Virus record (IMG/VR): IMGVR_UViG_3300050011_000306 | Span: 1 to 50,937 of that record | Source: a virus | DNA: 50,937 nucleotides | Direction: 5' to 3' (one strand) | Program-made: the position numbers and the translations under genes | Shown: positions 1 through 7,494 of the stretch, one piece after another | How positions within the stretch are numbered: position 1 is the first letter of the stretch | How the letters are laid out: each line of letters starts with the position of its first letter | Notes under the pieces: model-generated | What the model saw: the letters and a program-made list of their open reading frames with translations, nothing else | Databases searched by the model: none | What the model was told of the DNA's origin: nothing

Positions 1-1127
1 GCTTTGACCGTCCAAACACCCCGGCAATACTCCTTCAAGGGGTTGGTTTCGGACGCGGCCCCAATCAAAGTGCCGTAATAGTCTGGAACCTTGCCGCTAA
101 AATAGCGGGTTCCAACAATGTCTGTGAAGCCGTGACCGCCAACGATGAACTTCGAGGAATCGATCTTAGCCTTGAGGGATTTGCGCGCGTCCTCGTTTTC
201 CGAGTTCGAGTTGGTCACAACGTCGTCCATCTTACGGACGTCGGCGTGCTTACCTGAGATACCTTGCTTGATCGAGCGGACCCAGAGAGACGCGTCCTTC
301 TGGTGATTGATCGCCGCGGGGCACCACATGTCCTCATTCGACGTGCCCTTAATGCCGGTCAAGATGTACTCAGGAAACAAAAGATGAAAGTCTGTAGGGT
401 CTTCGTTACTCTGAAGATTGAACCGTTTCTTAACTTCTCCCAAAAAGTCGTCGGCCAACTCTTCCGTACCCGACAGAATCGAGATCATACAATCTGGAGC
501 GTTCAAGAACCACTGTACGCAATCCGCGCAATTGATAACCGTCTTGTAGAAACCGCGAGGAAACAGAAGCAGCATGCGCTTCTCGCGAGGGAAACGGTGA
601 ATCGCTTCACGCATATCCTCAAGCGTATAACCCTCGTAGTACACCCCGTCGAAGTCCTTCTTGACGAACATGTCGCACACAGGCCCGTGCACCCTTTGAT
701 TCAAGGAGCGGAGCCGCAACAGTTCATAACACAGCCAAAACAAATTCTTGCGTGCCTTATCGCGGAGTTCAAGCCACTCGTCGAACGTGACGCGTCGACC
801 CAATATCTTGGCTGAGCAGGGCTTCAGCACACGTTTCTTTTTCTTTTTCTTGTCTTCCTCTTCCTCGTCGCGTTCCGGCATGATGCCGAGAAAGATCATA
901 GCCAACTGCGTGCATGAGCGAACTTCGGACCTGTATCGATAGTGGATCTCAGGACGAGCGTCCTGAATCAGTACCCGGTCGTCGTCCATAAGCGCGGCGT
1001 GCGCGAGTACGTCCTGCACATCCTGTGCTGGCTCAAGTTCTACTTTTTCCGTTAACGCGCGAGTCGCCTTCTTGATGGCCCACGCTTTCTTATTTGCTTC
1101 CCGCTTTGCATCGCCTGTGATAGGCAT
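1..1127 (-). CDS. terL: Terminase large subunit, N-terminal ATPase part (cut by window edge)
   Basis: The motor ATPase that packages DNA into the prohead. The reading frame is open from the ATG at 1127 through the window edge, giving 375 residues. After an acidic/lysine-rich insert (residues about 87-99, EEE then a K run) there is a Walker A-like PRGFYKT (190-196), of the PRGxxKT type seen in phage terminases, and a Walker B candidate MDDVV (300-304). The nuclease domain lies outside the window. A GGAG ribosome site sits about 8 nt before the start. The identification rests on motifs and phage context. The poly-lysine insert is unusual and may be a surface loop. Confidence 0.8.
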   Translation of the reverse strand, partial: MPITGDAKREANKKAWAIKKATRALTEKVELEPAQDVQDVLAHAALMDDDRVLIQDARPEIHYRYRSEVRSCTQLAMIFLGIMPERDEEEEDKKKKKKRVLKPCSAKILGRRVTFDEWLELRDKARKNLFWLCYELLRLRSLNQRVHGPVCDMFVKKDFDGVYYEGYTLEDMREAIHRFPREKRMLLLFPRGFYKTVINCADCVQWFLNAPDCMISILSGTEELADDFLGEVKKRFNLQSNEDPTDFHLLFPEYILTGIKGTSNEDMWCPAAINHQKDASLWVRSIKQGISGKHADVRKMDDVVTNSNSENEDARKSLKAKIDSSKFIVGGHGFTDIVGTRYFSGKVPDYYGTLIGAASETNPLKEYCRGVWTVK

Positions 1128-1186
1128 GTCCTTTCTCCATTGATTGTGCTGCAACATCTATTGTACTGCGGTAGGGCGTGCTGCGA

Positions 1187-1423
1187 CTACTGAGCGTCTT
1201 TATACGCCTTGATGTTTGCTGCTTTGTCACCGAGCGATTTTCCAGTGTCTTCTACTTCGTCGTCTGGTTTTGCTGGCACGGCCACCGTGGCCTTACGGGC
1301 CATCTTGTACGGCGCTGCGGCGTGCTGGCCTGAAGGCTTAGGCGAAGGAAATTTGTCGTTAGCTTCTTTCAACGTGTTCTTTGCACCTGCCAATGCTGCT
1401 GTGATTCCTGATGCTGCGCCCAT
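1187..1423 (-). CDS. Small uncharacterised phage protein, 78 aa
   Basis: Not recognised. An alanine/lysine/proline-rich soluble protein starting MGAASGITAA, with an ideal AGGAG site 5 nt before the ATG. Its middle carries PYKMARKA, which resembles AYAMARKARN-like endings of the small protein at 5657-5857. Its Pro/Ala/Lys-rich plan resembles the protein at 5413-5655. All three may belong to one family of minor virion or scaffold proteins; this is inference from composition. Confidence 0.6.
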   Translation of the reverse strand: MGAASGITAALAGAKNTLKEANDKFPSPKPSGQHAAAPYKMARKATVAVPAKPDDEVEDTGKSLGDKAANIKAYKDAQ

Positions 1424-1524
1424 GTGGACTCCTAGAAAAAGTTGAGGCTGTGTTCATGTCGAGGGGAGTGCTCACCTTCGCGGCTTAACCGGCCTCTGCG
1501 GTATCGCGCTTTCCCTGAACAATC

Positions 1525-2217
1525 TTATTTCTTCGGTGCGACTACGGGCACGTAGGTCTGTGCCTGTTTCAAATCGTCAGCAGAAAATTTGAATGCGAAT
1601 CCGTACATCATCTTCATGGCGGTGGTTTCGCCGTCACGCTCTGCGTCTTTCTTTGTCTGGGTATCGACGAGACTCAGGACGCCGGAGACTTCACCGGCCT
1701 CATTGAACACCGCGGCGCCCGAATCGCCGAAATACCCGTTGATGTCGTAAGCAATCGCCGTGGACGCGTCCTCGCCCGCTAAAGCTGCTTCGAGTGCATT
1801 GGGCTGGTTCACCAACGAAACATATCCGTGCCGGTATATGTGGTTCAACTCGCCGGGATTGCCGATGATAAAAATGCCGTCTCCCATCTCTGGGATAGAT
1901 TCGTTGACTGTGGCCCACGACTTAAATCCGAGATCCACGAAATAGATCGTGTGATCGCCGCCGTCACGTTTCAGAAACAAAATCGTGGCGTCCTTACCGT
2001 CAATCTGAATATCATTCGTCGGCTGCTCACAGTGTGAGGCCGTCAAAAGAGCGTGCGGCCCGATAGCCGTCGCCGAACACTTGGCGCCCGAAACGAGCGT
2101 AGACATCTCGATCTCGTGCGTGGTGGAAGCAGCCGTGGATACCACAGTGCCTTTTGCACATACCGCGGGCGCAAACAATAACAGAAGTGCTATCGTCGCG
2201 ACTGCGAATATTTTCAT
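1525..2217 (-). CDS. Secreted trypsin-like serine protease
   Basis: A chymotrypsin-fold (S1-like) protease of 230 aa. Residues 1-22 form a signal peptide with a hydrophobic core (ALLLLFAPAV) and Ala-x-Ala-type cleavage near AVCAKG. The catalytic triad is visible: His62 in TASHC, a likely Asp88 in GGDHTIY, and Ser166 in GYFGDSGAAVF. Cys47 and Cys63 are placed like the conserved disulphide around the active His. I prefer the ATG at 2217; a GTG at 2220 is also possible behind AAGGA. A secreted trypsin-like enzyme is rare among phage structural genes. Substrate unknown; host surface protein or virion processing are both possible. Confidence 0.8.
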   Translation of the reverse strand: MKIFAVATIALLLLFAPAVCAKGTVVSTAASTTHEIEMSTLVSGAKCSATAIGPHALLTASHCEQPTNDIQIDGKDATILFLKRDGGDHTIYFVDLGFKSWATVNESIPEMGDGIFIIGNPGELNHIYRHGYVSLVNQPNALEAALAGEDASTAIAYDINGYFGDSGAAVFNEAGEVSGVLSLVDTQTKKDAERDGETTAMKMMYGFAFKFSADDLKQAQTYVPVVAPKK

Positions 2218-2231
2218 CACTGGGTCGTCCT

Positions 2232-2528
2232 TTACTGCTGTGGGGTTGGTGCTGGTGCCGTAGGCACAGCCGCCGGTGCCGTAGGTGTGACTGGATTCTG
2301 ACTGAATGACTGGGCCACTGTTGCGATCTTGTTCGCAGAGTACGGCCCGATAACAAAAGCTGTTATGCCGTCGAGAGCAGGCAGGCCGTGCGTCAAGATC
2401 AGAATTCTACTTACCCAAATGATCGCAGCGACGCCGAAAACCGCAGACATGACGTGGCCCAAAGAAATGACGCCCTTGGAATCCCCGAATGCCTCCCGAG
2501 AAATCTTCTTGATGCCCGCTACGCTCAT
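2232..2528 (-). CDS. Small membrane protein, possible holin
   Basis: 98 aa with two probable membrane helices (about 20-48, VMSAVFGVAAIIWVSRILIL; and 52-75) and a Pro/Ala/Thr-rich tail ending PAPTPQQ. It lies 14 nt upstream of the protease gene and 3 nt after the preceding gene, so the three are co-transcribed. Size and topology fit a class II holin, but no family signature is visible and a virion membrane protein is equally possible. Confidence 0.55.
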   Translation of the reverse strand: MSVAGIKKISREAFGDSKGVISLGHVMSAVFGVAAIIWVSRILILTHGLPALDGITAFVIGPYSANKIATVAQSFSQNPVTPTAPAAVPTAPAPTPQQ

Positions 2529-2531
2529 TTG

Positions 2532-2735
2532 TTACTTCCCGTGCTTGAATTTACCCATCGTCGCGGCAAAGTTCGCCATGTGGGCGACGTGAGCATTCTT
2601 GCTGCCCTTCGCGGCCTCAATCTTTTCCTTGGGAATCGTTTCGTCCTCAGAGATACCGAGTGCGCGATGGAGCCCGCCATGTCGAAGTCCATGGATAGCC
2701 CTGTAAAGTGAGACGTTATGTTTCTTTTCAGCCAT
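2532..2735 (-). CDS. Small uncharacterised protein, 67 aa
   Basis: Not recognised. I chose the internal ATG at 2735 (MAEKKHNVSLYRA) because AGGAG lies 8 nt before it; the longer frame from 2777 has no ribosome site. The product is basic and His-rich (HGLRHGGLHRALG), with a C-terminal helix ending KFKHGK. Its start overlaps the stop of the upstream HNH gene by 8 nt, which suggests the HNH gene was inserted directly ahead of it. Confidence 0.6.
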   Translation of the reverse strand: MAEKKHNVSLYRAIHGLRHGGLHRALGISEDETIPKEKIEAAKGSKNAHVAHMANFAATMGKFKHGK

Positions 2736-3342
2736 TTGCTTCGCTCCTAAATTCCGAAACTTTAGATAACCACACATCGAACTCGCTCATGGTCATGTCT
2801 GACCTAGCCTTATTACAACGGTTGTGAGCAGGAGCCACATTCTCTTTCACGTTAGTACCTCCGCGTGATAGCGGAAGGATATGGTCCAGACTTAACCGAT
2901 TTGGAGAACCGATCTCAAAACAAACTTCGTTACCGCAAATGTGACATATAAAATTCGCGGTTTGAACAACGCCTTTCCATTCTTCCGCGGTTAACGTAGA
3001 ATCTACACCCAAATCACGAGATCTGTTTCTTGCGGCTGTCATAGCCACAACAAACGGATTACTCTGTCGCCACCGACGATTCTGTGCCCGTTCTTTTTCT
3101 GGACTCTTAGCACGACGAACGCGGGCTCGCGCATTTGCTTGAAGCCGATTAGACTCACTTCTCTTATCCCACGGATCAGTTTTCTCTAACCAAAGGTGGC
3201 CGCGCCTAGCTCGGCATGCCTTGCTAGCAATAGACATGCATTTCTTACATCGATATTGCAGGCCGTCTGGCGCTGCTCGATTCTTTTGAAACGAATCTAA
3301 TGATAATTCTTCCTTGCAGTGACAACACTTCTTAGTATCCAT
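2728..3342 (-). CDS. HNH endonuclease, homing type
   Basis: 204 aa. The N-terminus has a zinc-binding pair CCHC...CKKC (about 6-34), then a basic helical linker, then a complete HNH core: CHICG, LSLDHILPLSRGG and HNRCNKARSD. Free-standing HNH genes of this kind are mobile and cut unoccupied alleles. The start at 3342 is supported by GAGGAG 6 nt upstream; a longer frame to 3447 has no such site. It ends 8 nt inside the next gene and is preceded 26 nt upstream by the hairpin at 3369-3391. Confidence 0.85.
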   Translation of the reverse strand: MDTKKCCHCKEELSLDSFQKNRAAPDGLQYRCKKCMSIASKACRARRGHLWLEKTDPWDKRSESNRLQANARARVRRAKSPEKERAQNRRWRQSNPFVVAMTAARNRSRDLGVDSTLTAEEWKGVVQTANFICHICGNEVCFEIGSPNRLSLDHILPLSRGGTNVKENVAPAHNRCNKARSDMTMSEFDVWLSKVSEFRSEANG

Positions 3343-3368
3343 CTTATTCTCCTCAATAGAATCGACAA

Positions 3369-3391
3369 GGGACGTGATTGAGGCACGCCCC
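3369..3391 (-). promoter_or_regulatory. HNH leader hairpin, copy 1
   Basis: On the minus strand a GGGGCGTG / CACGTCCC stem (one mismatch) with the 7-nt loop CCTCAAT. It starts 26 nt before the HNH start codon. Two other HNH genes have the same arrangement (5229-5251 and 23006-23026). No T-run follows, so it is not a classical intrinsic terminator. Confidence 0.6.
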
Positions 3392-3424
3392 GAGTCTGCG
3401 CCCCGGTAATGAGCCGAGGAATGA

Positions 3425-3646
3425 CTATGAACTTTGAACCTTTGCATCGGCCTTGATCTTGGCGGCTGCCAGCACGGCGTCCGCGAGTAGCAAAGCGGCT
3501 GCCAGTTTAGCGTCAGCCAAGACTTCGGCTTTCAGTTTCTCCGGCATCGCCTTCAGCTTGAAGTGCCCTATAAGGGCGGCAATCAAACCGACCAGAGCCG
3601 TGATGAATGCAAGGATCGCAATGGTGAGTTGTAAATGCTCTCCCAT
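3425..3646 (-). CDS. Small membrane-anchored helical protein
   Basis: 73 aa. One N-terminal membrane helix (about 7-30, LTIAILAFITALVGLIAALIG) is followed by an amphipathic Ala/Lys-rich helix. AGAGGTGG precedes the ATG. The plan matches the 77-aa protein at 19395-19628, so these may be paralogues. Roles such as holin, antiholin or spanin component are possible, but there is no decisive motif. Confidence 0.6.
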   Translation of the reverse strand: MGEHLQLTIAILAFITALVGLIAALIGHFKLKAMPEKLKAEVLADAKLAAALLLADAVLAAAKIKADAKVQSS

Positions 3647-3660
3647 GTTACCACCTCTAT

Positions 3661-3984
3661 TTACATTCCTGCGGGGCCTGCGCCTGCTGCCGGGCCCGCA
3701 CCAGCTGCGGGTGCTGCTCCTGCTGCTTGCGCTTCCGGCATACCGGACTGACCGCCATCGGCCTCGGCCTCACCCGGATTGGGTGTACCAAGGTTGTCCT
3801 GCATGCTGTCATGAACTGAATCCAGACCGGCTCCGGCGTGCTTCACGTCGTGCTCAGGTCCGTCTTCGTGCATGTGATGGATCGTGTGCGAACCATCCGT
3901 GTGGTGCTCAATGTGCGTGGACTTAAAACCGTGTCCGGCATGAGCCTTCTTTTTCTTTGCGTGTTCTTTCTTTTCTTCGGCCAT
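3661..3984 (-). CDS. Histidine-rich protein, short paralogue
   Basis: 107 aa. A basic start is followed by a His-rich module (about 15-66): HAGHGFKSTHIEHH, DGSHTIHHMHEDGPEHDV and LDSVHDSMQDNL. It ends in an Ala/Gly/Pro-rich tail. The same module opens the next gene upstream (4005-4784), so this is a tandem duplication. The spacing of His and acidic residues suggests divalent metal binding or pH-sensitive structure, which is inference. Family not recognised. Confidence 0.65.
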   Translation of the reverse strand: MAEEKKEHAKKKKAHAGHGFKSTHIEHHTDGSHTIHHMHEDGPEHDVKHAGAGLDSVHDSMQDNLGTPNPGEAEADGGQSGMPEAQAAGAAPAAGAGPAAGAGPAGM

Positions 3985-4004
3985 ATTACCCTCGTAAAAA
4001 GTTG

Positions 4005-4784
4005 TTATTTAACTCCGGGCGAAATAGCCCCCGACGCGTCTTCTGGATGAGACGGCGTTCCACGCCCGCCCCCGCCACCGCCGCCACCACCTGAACCATC
4101 TCCCTCACCGCCCGTTCCGCATGCGCCGGGCCCGTCGCCGCTCTTAACATCCGCGCTCTTCGCGTCGGATGCGCCGCTCGTTGCGCCGGAATTGATGGTG
4201 ATATTTATGGGGCCACCACCCTTGGGTTCTTTACCTTTTCCTTTGCTGCCTTTAGAACCCGTTGACGTTTCCGTGCTCGAACTTCCTGAAATGGTTATCG
4301 TCGTGGTGCCGCCAGTTGCTGCGCCGCCAGTTGATGTCGATGCGCCGCCAGTTGCCGCGCCGCCCGTTCCTGCGCCGCCAATTCCGCTTCCTACGCCGCC
4401 CGTGGACGCGCCGCCCGGCGAAGAGCCGCCCGTCTCCGTAGATGTATGAGTCGGAGAGTTCCCTGTTCCGGCGTCTTTATCTTCTGCCGCCGCGGGAGTC
4501 CCACCGGCCAACGATGCCACTTTATCGTGGATGCCCGGCGAAACTTTCTCTTCCAAGGCTTCGGGATCTTTGCCCTCGTCCTTCAGACCCTTCTCCATCT
4601 TCTCGGGGTCAAGATGATCCTGTAAACTGTCGTGAATGCCGTCGAGATTGCCGACAGCGTGCTCGACATCATGATCTGGGCCGCCCTCATGCTCGTGTTT
4701 TATGGCAGCACTCCCGTCATCAAAATGAGTAATGTGAGTCGATTTGAAGCCGTGACCCGCGTGGGCTTGTAGTTTTTCCGCCAT
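4005..4784 (-). CDS. Histidine-rich protein, long paralogue with Gly/Thr repeats
   Basis: 259 aa. It begins with the His-rich module of its neighbour (HAGHGFKSTHITHF, GGPDHDVEHA, HDSLQDHL). An acidic linker follows, then a long low-complexity region of TGGAxTGG/STGG units (about 110-175), a Lys/Gly tract and a glycine run (about 238-246). GGAG lies 9 nt before the ATG. The disordered, repeat-rich tail suggests a virion surface or fibre-like role. The first 65 nt are overlapped by the end of the upstream endonuclease gene. Confidence 0.65.
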   Translation of the reverse strand: MAEKLQAHAGHGFKSTHITHFDDGSAAIKHEHEGGPDHDVEHAVGNLDGIHDSLQDHLDPEKMEKGLKDEGKDPEALEEKVSPGIHDKVASLAGGTPAAAEDKDAGTGNSPTHTSTETGGSSPGGASTGGVGSGIGGAGTGGAATGGASTSTGGAATGGTTTITISGSSSTETSTGSKGSKGKGKEPKGGGPINITINSGATSGASDAKSADVKSGDGPGACGTGGEGDGSGGGGGGGGGRGTPSHPEDASGAISPGVK

Positions 4785-5199
4785 CTAAATCTCCGTGTTT
4801 CTTTAAATACAGAATTGACTTCTCTAAAATATCGATGCTGTCGTGAGCGCCACCCAAAACCCAATTACAAAGTCTACAAAGCAACTCACGGTTCTTTCCT
4901 GTCTTATGGTCGTGATCCACATACGGGCTCTTTAGAAGAAGGGAGCATATAGCACATCTGCCGCCTTGTGCCCTAAGCATCTTGTCAAAATCTTCTTGAG
5001 AAATTCCATATTTTCTAAGTCTATGTCTTGCTGCGGTCTTCGCCGGATTTAGATGGTATTTTCTCCTGTTGCGAGCATTCACTTTCTCTTTATTACGACG
5101 CTCGTAACTTCGACGGAGTTCCGCTGCTTTCTCGGGGTGATTCAAACGCCATCGACGACTGGCGGCCCTACGCGATTCAAGATTCTTTTCTTTTTGCAT
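4720..5199 (-). CDS. Endonuclease VII-like HNH nuclease
   Basis: 159 aa. A basic N-terminal DNA-binding region (about 8-60) leads into an endonuclease VII-type core: GGRCAICS, YVDHDHKTG and LLCRLCNWVLGGAHDS. This fold serves in T4 as a Holliday-junction resolvase and in many phages as a homing nuclease. Its last ~21 residues are read from the start of the next gene in another frame, as expected if the gene was inserted without its own stop. I chose the ATG at 5199 (AGGA just upstream). A leader hairpin lies 29 nt ahead. Confidence 0.8.
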   Translation of the reverse strand: MQKEKNLESRRAASRRWRLNHPEKAAELRRSYERRNKEKVNARNRRKYHLNPAKTAARHRLRKYGISQEDFDKMLRAQGGRCAICSLLLKSPYVDHDHKTGKNRELLCRLCNWVLGGAHDSIDILEKSILYLKKHGDLDGGKTTSPRGSRLQIDSHYSF

Positions 5200-5228
5200 T
5201 GTCCTGTTCTCTCCACTATAGAGATGAC

Positions 5229-5251
5229 GGGGAGTGATAGTGGCACTCCCC
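5229..5251 (-). promoter_or_regulatory. HNH leader hairpin, copy 2
   Basis: A perfect stem GGGGAGTG / CACTCCCC with the minus-strand loop CCACTAT, 29 nt before the start of the endonuclease VII-like gene. It is the same motif class as the hairpins at 3369-3391 and 23006-23026, sharing GTGCC-C-A-CAC around the loop. Confidence 0.65.
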
Positions 5252-5326
5252 ATCTTATGTAGCTACAAAATTTGCGGCACTCGTGTCGGATGCTCTTCTG
5301 CACCCACTTGAGGTAGGGCTTAGGAA

Positions 5327-5342
5327 GACGGCGGTAGCCGTC
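5327..5342 (-). terminator. Possible terminator hairpin between 5412 and the HNH leader
   Basis: GACGGC-TACC-GCCGTC, read on the minus strand and followed by TTCCT. It could end transcripts from the gene at 5413. The stretch 5256-5412 also holds a 38-codon minus-strand frame ending SAANFVAT without a convincing ribosome site, so it is left unannotated. Confidence 0.35.
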
Positions 5343-5412
5343 CCGGCATCATTTCCGGGGTGCGCTGGCATGCCGCGAGGAGCCAGTTCTTCTCCTACAC
5401 GAGCCCGTCTCG

Positions 5413-5655
5413 TTAAGCGTCCATGCCCCCACCGGGCTCCTGACTAGGAACGGCGCCGGGCGCGCCCATGCCATATGGCGCATCTGCAAATTGACCTGCT
5501 GGTTTCGCAGGCGTAAGTTTCGCAGGCGTAAGTTTCGCAGGCGTAAGTTTCGTGGGCTTCGCTGGCTTATTACCCTTGTCCTTGAACGACTTTATGGCGT
5601 CCGTGATTCCCGGACCCAGCCCTTCTGCTGATGCTTGTCCGTTTCCAAATGCCAT
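5413..5655 (-). CDS. Pro/Lys-rich small protein with LTPAK repeats
   Basis: 80 aa from MAFGNGQASAEG. A short helical N-terminus is followed by three to four tandem TPAKL units, encoded by a 15-bp DNA repeat at about 5512-5555, and a Gly/Pro-rich end (GAPGAVPSQEPGGG). It starts 1 nt after the stop of the upstream gene, with AAGGCGAG inside that gene as ribosome site. The plan resembles the protein at 1187-1423. Function unknown; a minor virion protein is plausible. Confidence 0.6.
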   Translation of the reverse strand: MAFGNGQASAEGLGPGITDAIKSFKDKGNKPAKPTKLTPAKLTPAKLTPAKPAGQFADAPYGMGAPGAVPSQEPGGGMDA

Positions 5656-5656
5656 G

Positions 5657-5857
5657 TTAGTTTCTCGCCTTGCGTGCCATAGCGTACGAGGCATGCTTAT
5701 GTACGTGTTGTGGCAAACCCTTCTCGGGTACTGCCGCGAATTCGTGGAGTTGTTTGTGGCTCATACTCTTGAGTCCGGCGTTCTTGGCCGACAACTCTTC
5801 GGGGTGATGCTCTGCGATTGCCATGACTTCGCGTTGTGCTACGCTGACTGCTGGCAT
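5657..5857 (-). CDS. DUF3008-like small protein
   Basis: 66 aa. The pattern VSVAQREVMAIAEHHPEEL...KSMSHKQLHEFAAVPEKGLPQ matches the small DUF3008 family often seen in phages, in which KAQQRFMG-like and S-x-E-x-L-x-x-FA-x-T-x-x-x-GLP blocks recur. Function of the family is unknown. It is tightly packed between its neighbours (1 nt on each side), so it is part of the same mRNA. Confidence 0.65.
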   Translation of the reverse strand: MPAVSVAQREVMAIAEHHPEELSAKNAGLKSMSHKQLHEFAAVPEKGLPQHVHKHASYAMARKARN

Positions 5858-5858
5858 G

Positions 5859-6230
5859 TTACCCCCTCGTCTTCTTACGCTTCTCTCTCGACGTATTTTC
5901 GAGGTGGTTCATAAGTGAGGTGTGGAGTTGGCCCACCGATTTCTCTACTCCATCTTGGCGCTCACCGAATCGAATCATCTGGTCGCCCAATCTCACGTGA
6001 CCGGCCTTCAGGTCACTTAGTACAACGTCTTGACTATCCAAAGAATGCTGAAGCGTGGGGATGCAATTTGTGTCCAACTTGTCGATTGTTGAACTAATGT
6101 GAACAACCTTACGAACTACAGGCGCAACCAACTTCTGATACAGAAAGGTGATCACCGAAACAAACGCCATCGCGGCGCCGGTTATTTTTCCCCAAAATAG
6201 AAACTGATGAATCAAGTTGTGTTGGATCAT
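5859..6230 (-). CDS. Membrane-anchored coiled-coil protein
   Basis: 123 aa from the ATG at 6230. A membrane segment (about 14-36, KITGAAMAFVSVITFLYQKLV) is followed by a helical, coiled-coil-like domain (about 42-110) and a basic tail KRKKTRG. No strong ribosome site is visible at this start. The frame extends to 6380, but that would overlap the structural gene and its terminator. It could be a spanin- or holin-associated protein. Confidence 0.5.
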   Translation of the reverse strand: MIQHNLIHQFLFWGKITGAAMAFVSVITFLYQKLVAPVVRKVVHISSTIDKLDTNCIPTLQHSLDSQDVVLSDLKAGHVRLGDQMIRFGERQDGVEKSVGQLHTSLMNHLENTSREKRKKTRG

Positions 6231-6240
6231 GGTGGTGTTG

Positions 6241-6267
6241 AGAAAGGGAGGACGGTTTTGCCCTCCC
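6241..6267 (-). terminator. Rho-independent terminator after the 6337-6975 gene
   Basis: On the minus strand GGGAGGG-CAAAACCG-TCCTCCC is followed by TTTCTC. It lies about 70 nt past the stop of the structural gene at 6337, a position that fits ending a highly expressed virion transcript. Confidence 0.6.
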
Positions 6268-6336
6268 TCACCCAGTTGACCGTACAGACCGAGGCCGTCG
6301 CATGTGCGGCGCGCTCCCGAATGTCGTGCGATTTTG

Positions 6337-6975
6337 TTAGTTGACGATTTGGAAGTTGAACAGGTTTGCACTGTTTCCAACTACCGACGTACCGAACGTC
6401 ACACCCAGCACGAGACCGAACACCGGCTCGACCACAAACGTCGGAGGAGGCGGATTCAGACCCTGATAGGAATTGCTGGTTGAAGGCAGGAGCCCGGCCA
6501 GCGTGCTGGTCAGAGCCGTGCCTGCGGTGCTGATCGTGTTATCGATCAGGAACGTCTGGGTGCCCTGAATCAGGTTGGACTGAGAGTCGCCCTGAATCTT
6601 GACATCCATATCGAACGGATAGAACACGCCGTCCGAGACTTCTGCCGCGTATGCGCCAGACGCCGCGATGGTCGTGTAAACCGGAGCTGCCACGGTACCC
6701 GTGTTGGCCTTCAACGTGAAGGTCACAGTGGACGAGCCGCCGCCGACGCCGACCAAGAAGTTACCGGAAGCGATAACGTGGAACGGCTGGCCGTTCAGGC
6801 GATTCGAGCCCGGAGTCAGCAACTGACCCGACGCATTCGTTGCCGAAGGAGTCAGGTTCGCAACCCCAATCGAAGGACCGGGGAGGTTCGGAAAATACTT
6901 GATGAGGGTTCCGGTTCCGCCAACTGTGGACGGATTGGAGCCATTGATGCTGTACTGCGTAAGTGCTTGTGCCAT
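6337..6975 (-). CDS. Beta-rich virion protein
   Basis: 212 aa, starting MAQALTQYSINGSNP, with no Cys, Met only at the start and near the middle, and many Gly/Thr/Ser/Val residues in beta-strand patterns (FLVGVGGGSSTVTFTLKANTG). It looks like a capsid, decoration or tail structural protein. A good AGAGGA site precedes the start and a terminator follows the stop, typical of an abundant product. No family recognised. Confidence 0.6.
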   Translation of the reverse strand: MAQALTQYSINGSNPSTVGGTGTLIKYFPNLPGPSIGVANLTPSATNASGQLLTPGSNRLNGQPFHVIASGNFLVGVGGGSSTVTFTLKANTGTVAAPVYTTIAASGAYAAEVSDGVFYPFDMDVKIQGDSQSNLIQGTQTFLIDNTISTAGTALTSTLAGLLPSTSNSYQGLNPPPPTFVVEPVFGLVLGVTFGTSVVGNSANLFNFQIVN

Positions 6976-7099
6976 GTTTGTTTCCTCTTTGTTATGTACC
7001 TAGAATGCAACGGATCACGCTGCAACTAAGCTTTAGTGAAGAGCAGCACGCATGTACGCGCTACTCGATTGTCCAGCGTTCGTTTGCTGGATCAAAATT

Positions 7100-7483
7100 T
7101 TAGACGAATGTCATGGCGACGACAACAGGGTTCGCCGGAGACGTAGTGCCGCCCGTTCCGCCTGTGGTAACGGCAGCCATCGAGAGAGCAGTCCCGAACG
7201 TGATGCCGGAACTGGCCCCCGTGAAAAAGTCGTGAGTTACAACGGCGCCTGCCGGAACGTACACGATGTGATCTGGGTCGGTCGTGCCGACTATGACGGA
7301 GCCCGAAGCCATGTTGTAAAACTTGACGTACACAGGCGCTCCGAGGTTCGCCGAGTTATCAATCTTTATCGAGTAAGCGACCGCGGAACTTGGCTTGATT
7401 GAGTTCACGACATTGTTCGCAGCCGTGTTCTGAAAAATAGACTGACTGCTGGGCGTGCCGATGTTCGTTATGGTTACTGCCAC
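7100..7483 (-). CDS. Small beta-rich virion protein
   Basis: 127 aa. Alternating beta-strand pattern (AYSIKIDNSANLGAPVYVKF; VYVPAGAVVTHDFF) with a Gly/Thr linker near the end. It resembles small tail or fibre-associated phage proteins in style. An AAGGAG site lies upstream. It is the last gene after the glycan cassette in transcription order. A TCCAGC/GCTGGA hairpin at 7072-7091 follows the stop but lacks a T-run. Confidence 0.55.
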   Translation of the reverse strand: MAVTITNIGTPSSQSIFQNTAANNVVNSIKPSSAVAYSIKIDNSANLGAPVYVKFYNMASGSVIVGTTDPDHIVYVPAGAVVTHDFFTGASSGITFGTALSMAAVTTGGTGGTTSPANPVVVAMTFV

Positions 7484-7494
7484 GATGAGTCTCC

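Noticed and set aside
3453-3926. Plus-strand 157-codon frame opposite small leftward genes.
   Set aside because: It is antisense to two well-supported minus-strand genes with ribosome sites and has biased shadow composition.
5229-5251. Intrinsic terminator.
   Set aside because: The stem is strong but no T-run follows on the minus strand, and the same hairpin class recurs at a fixed distance before HNH starts.
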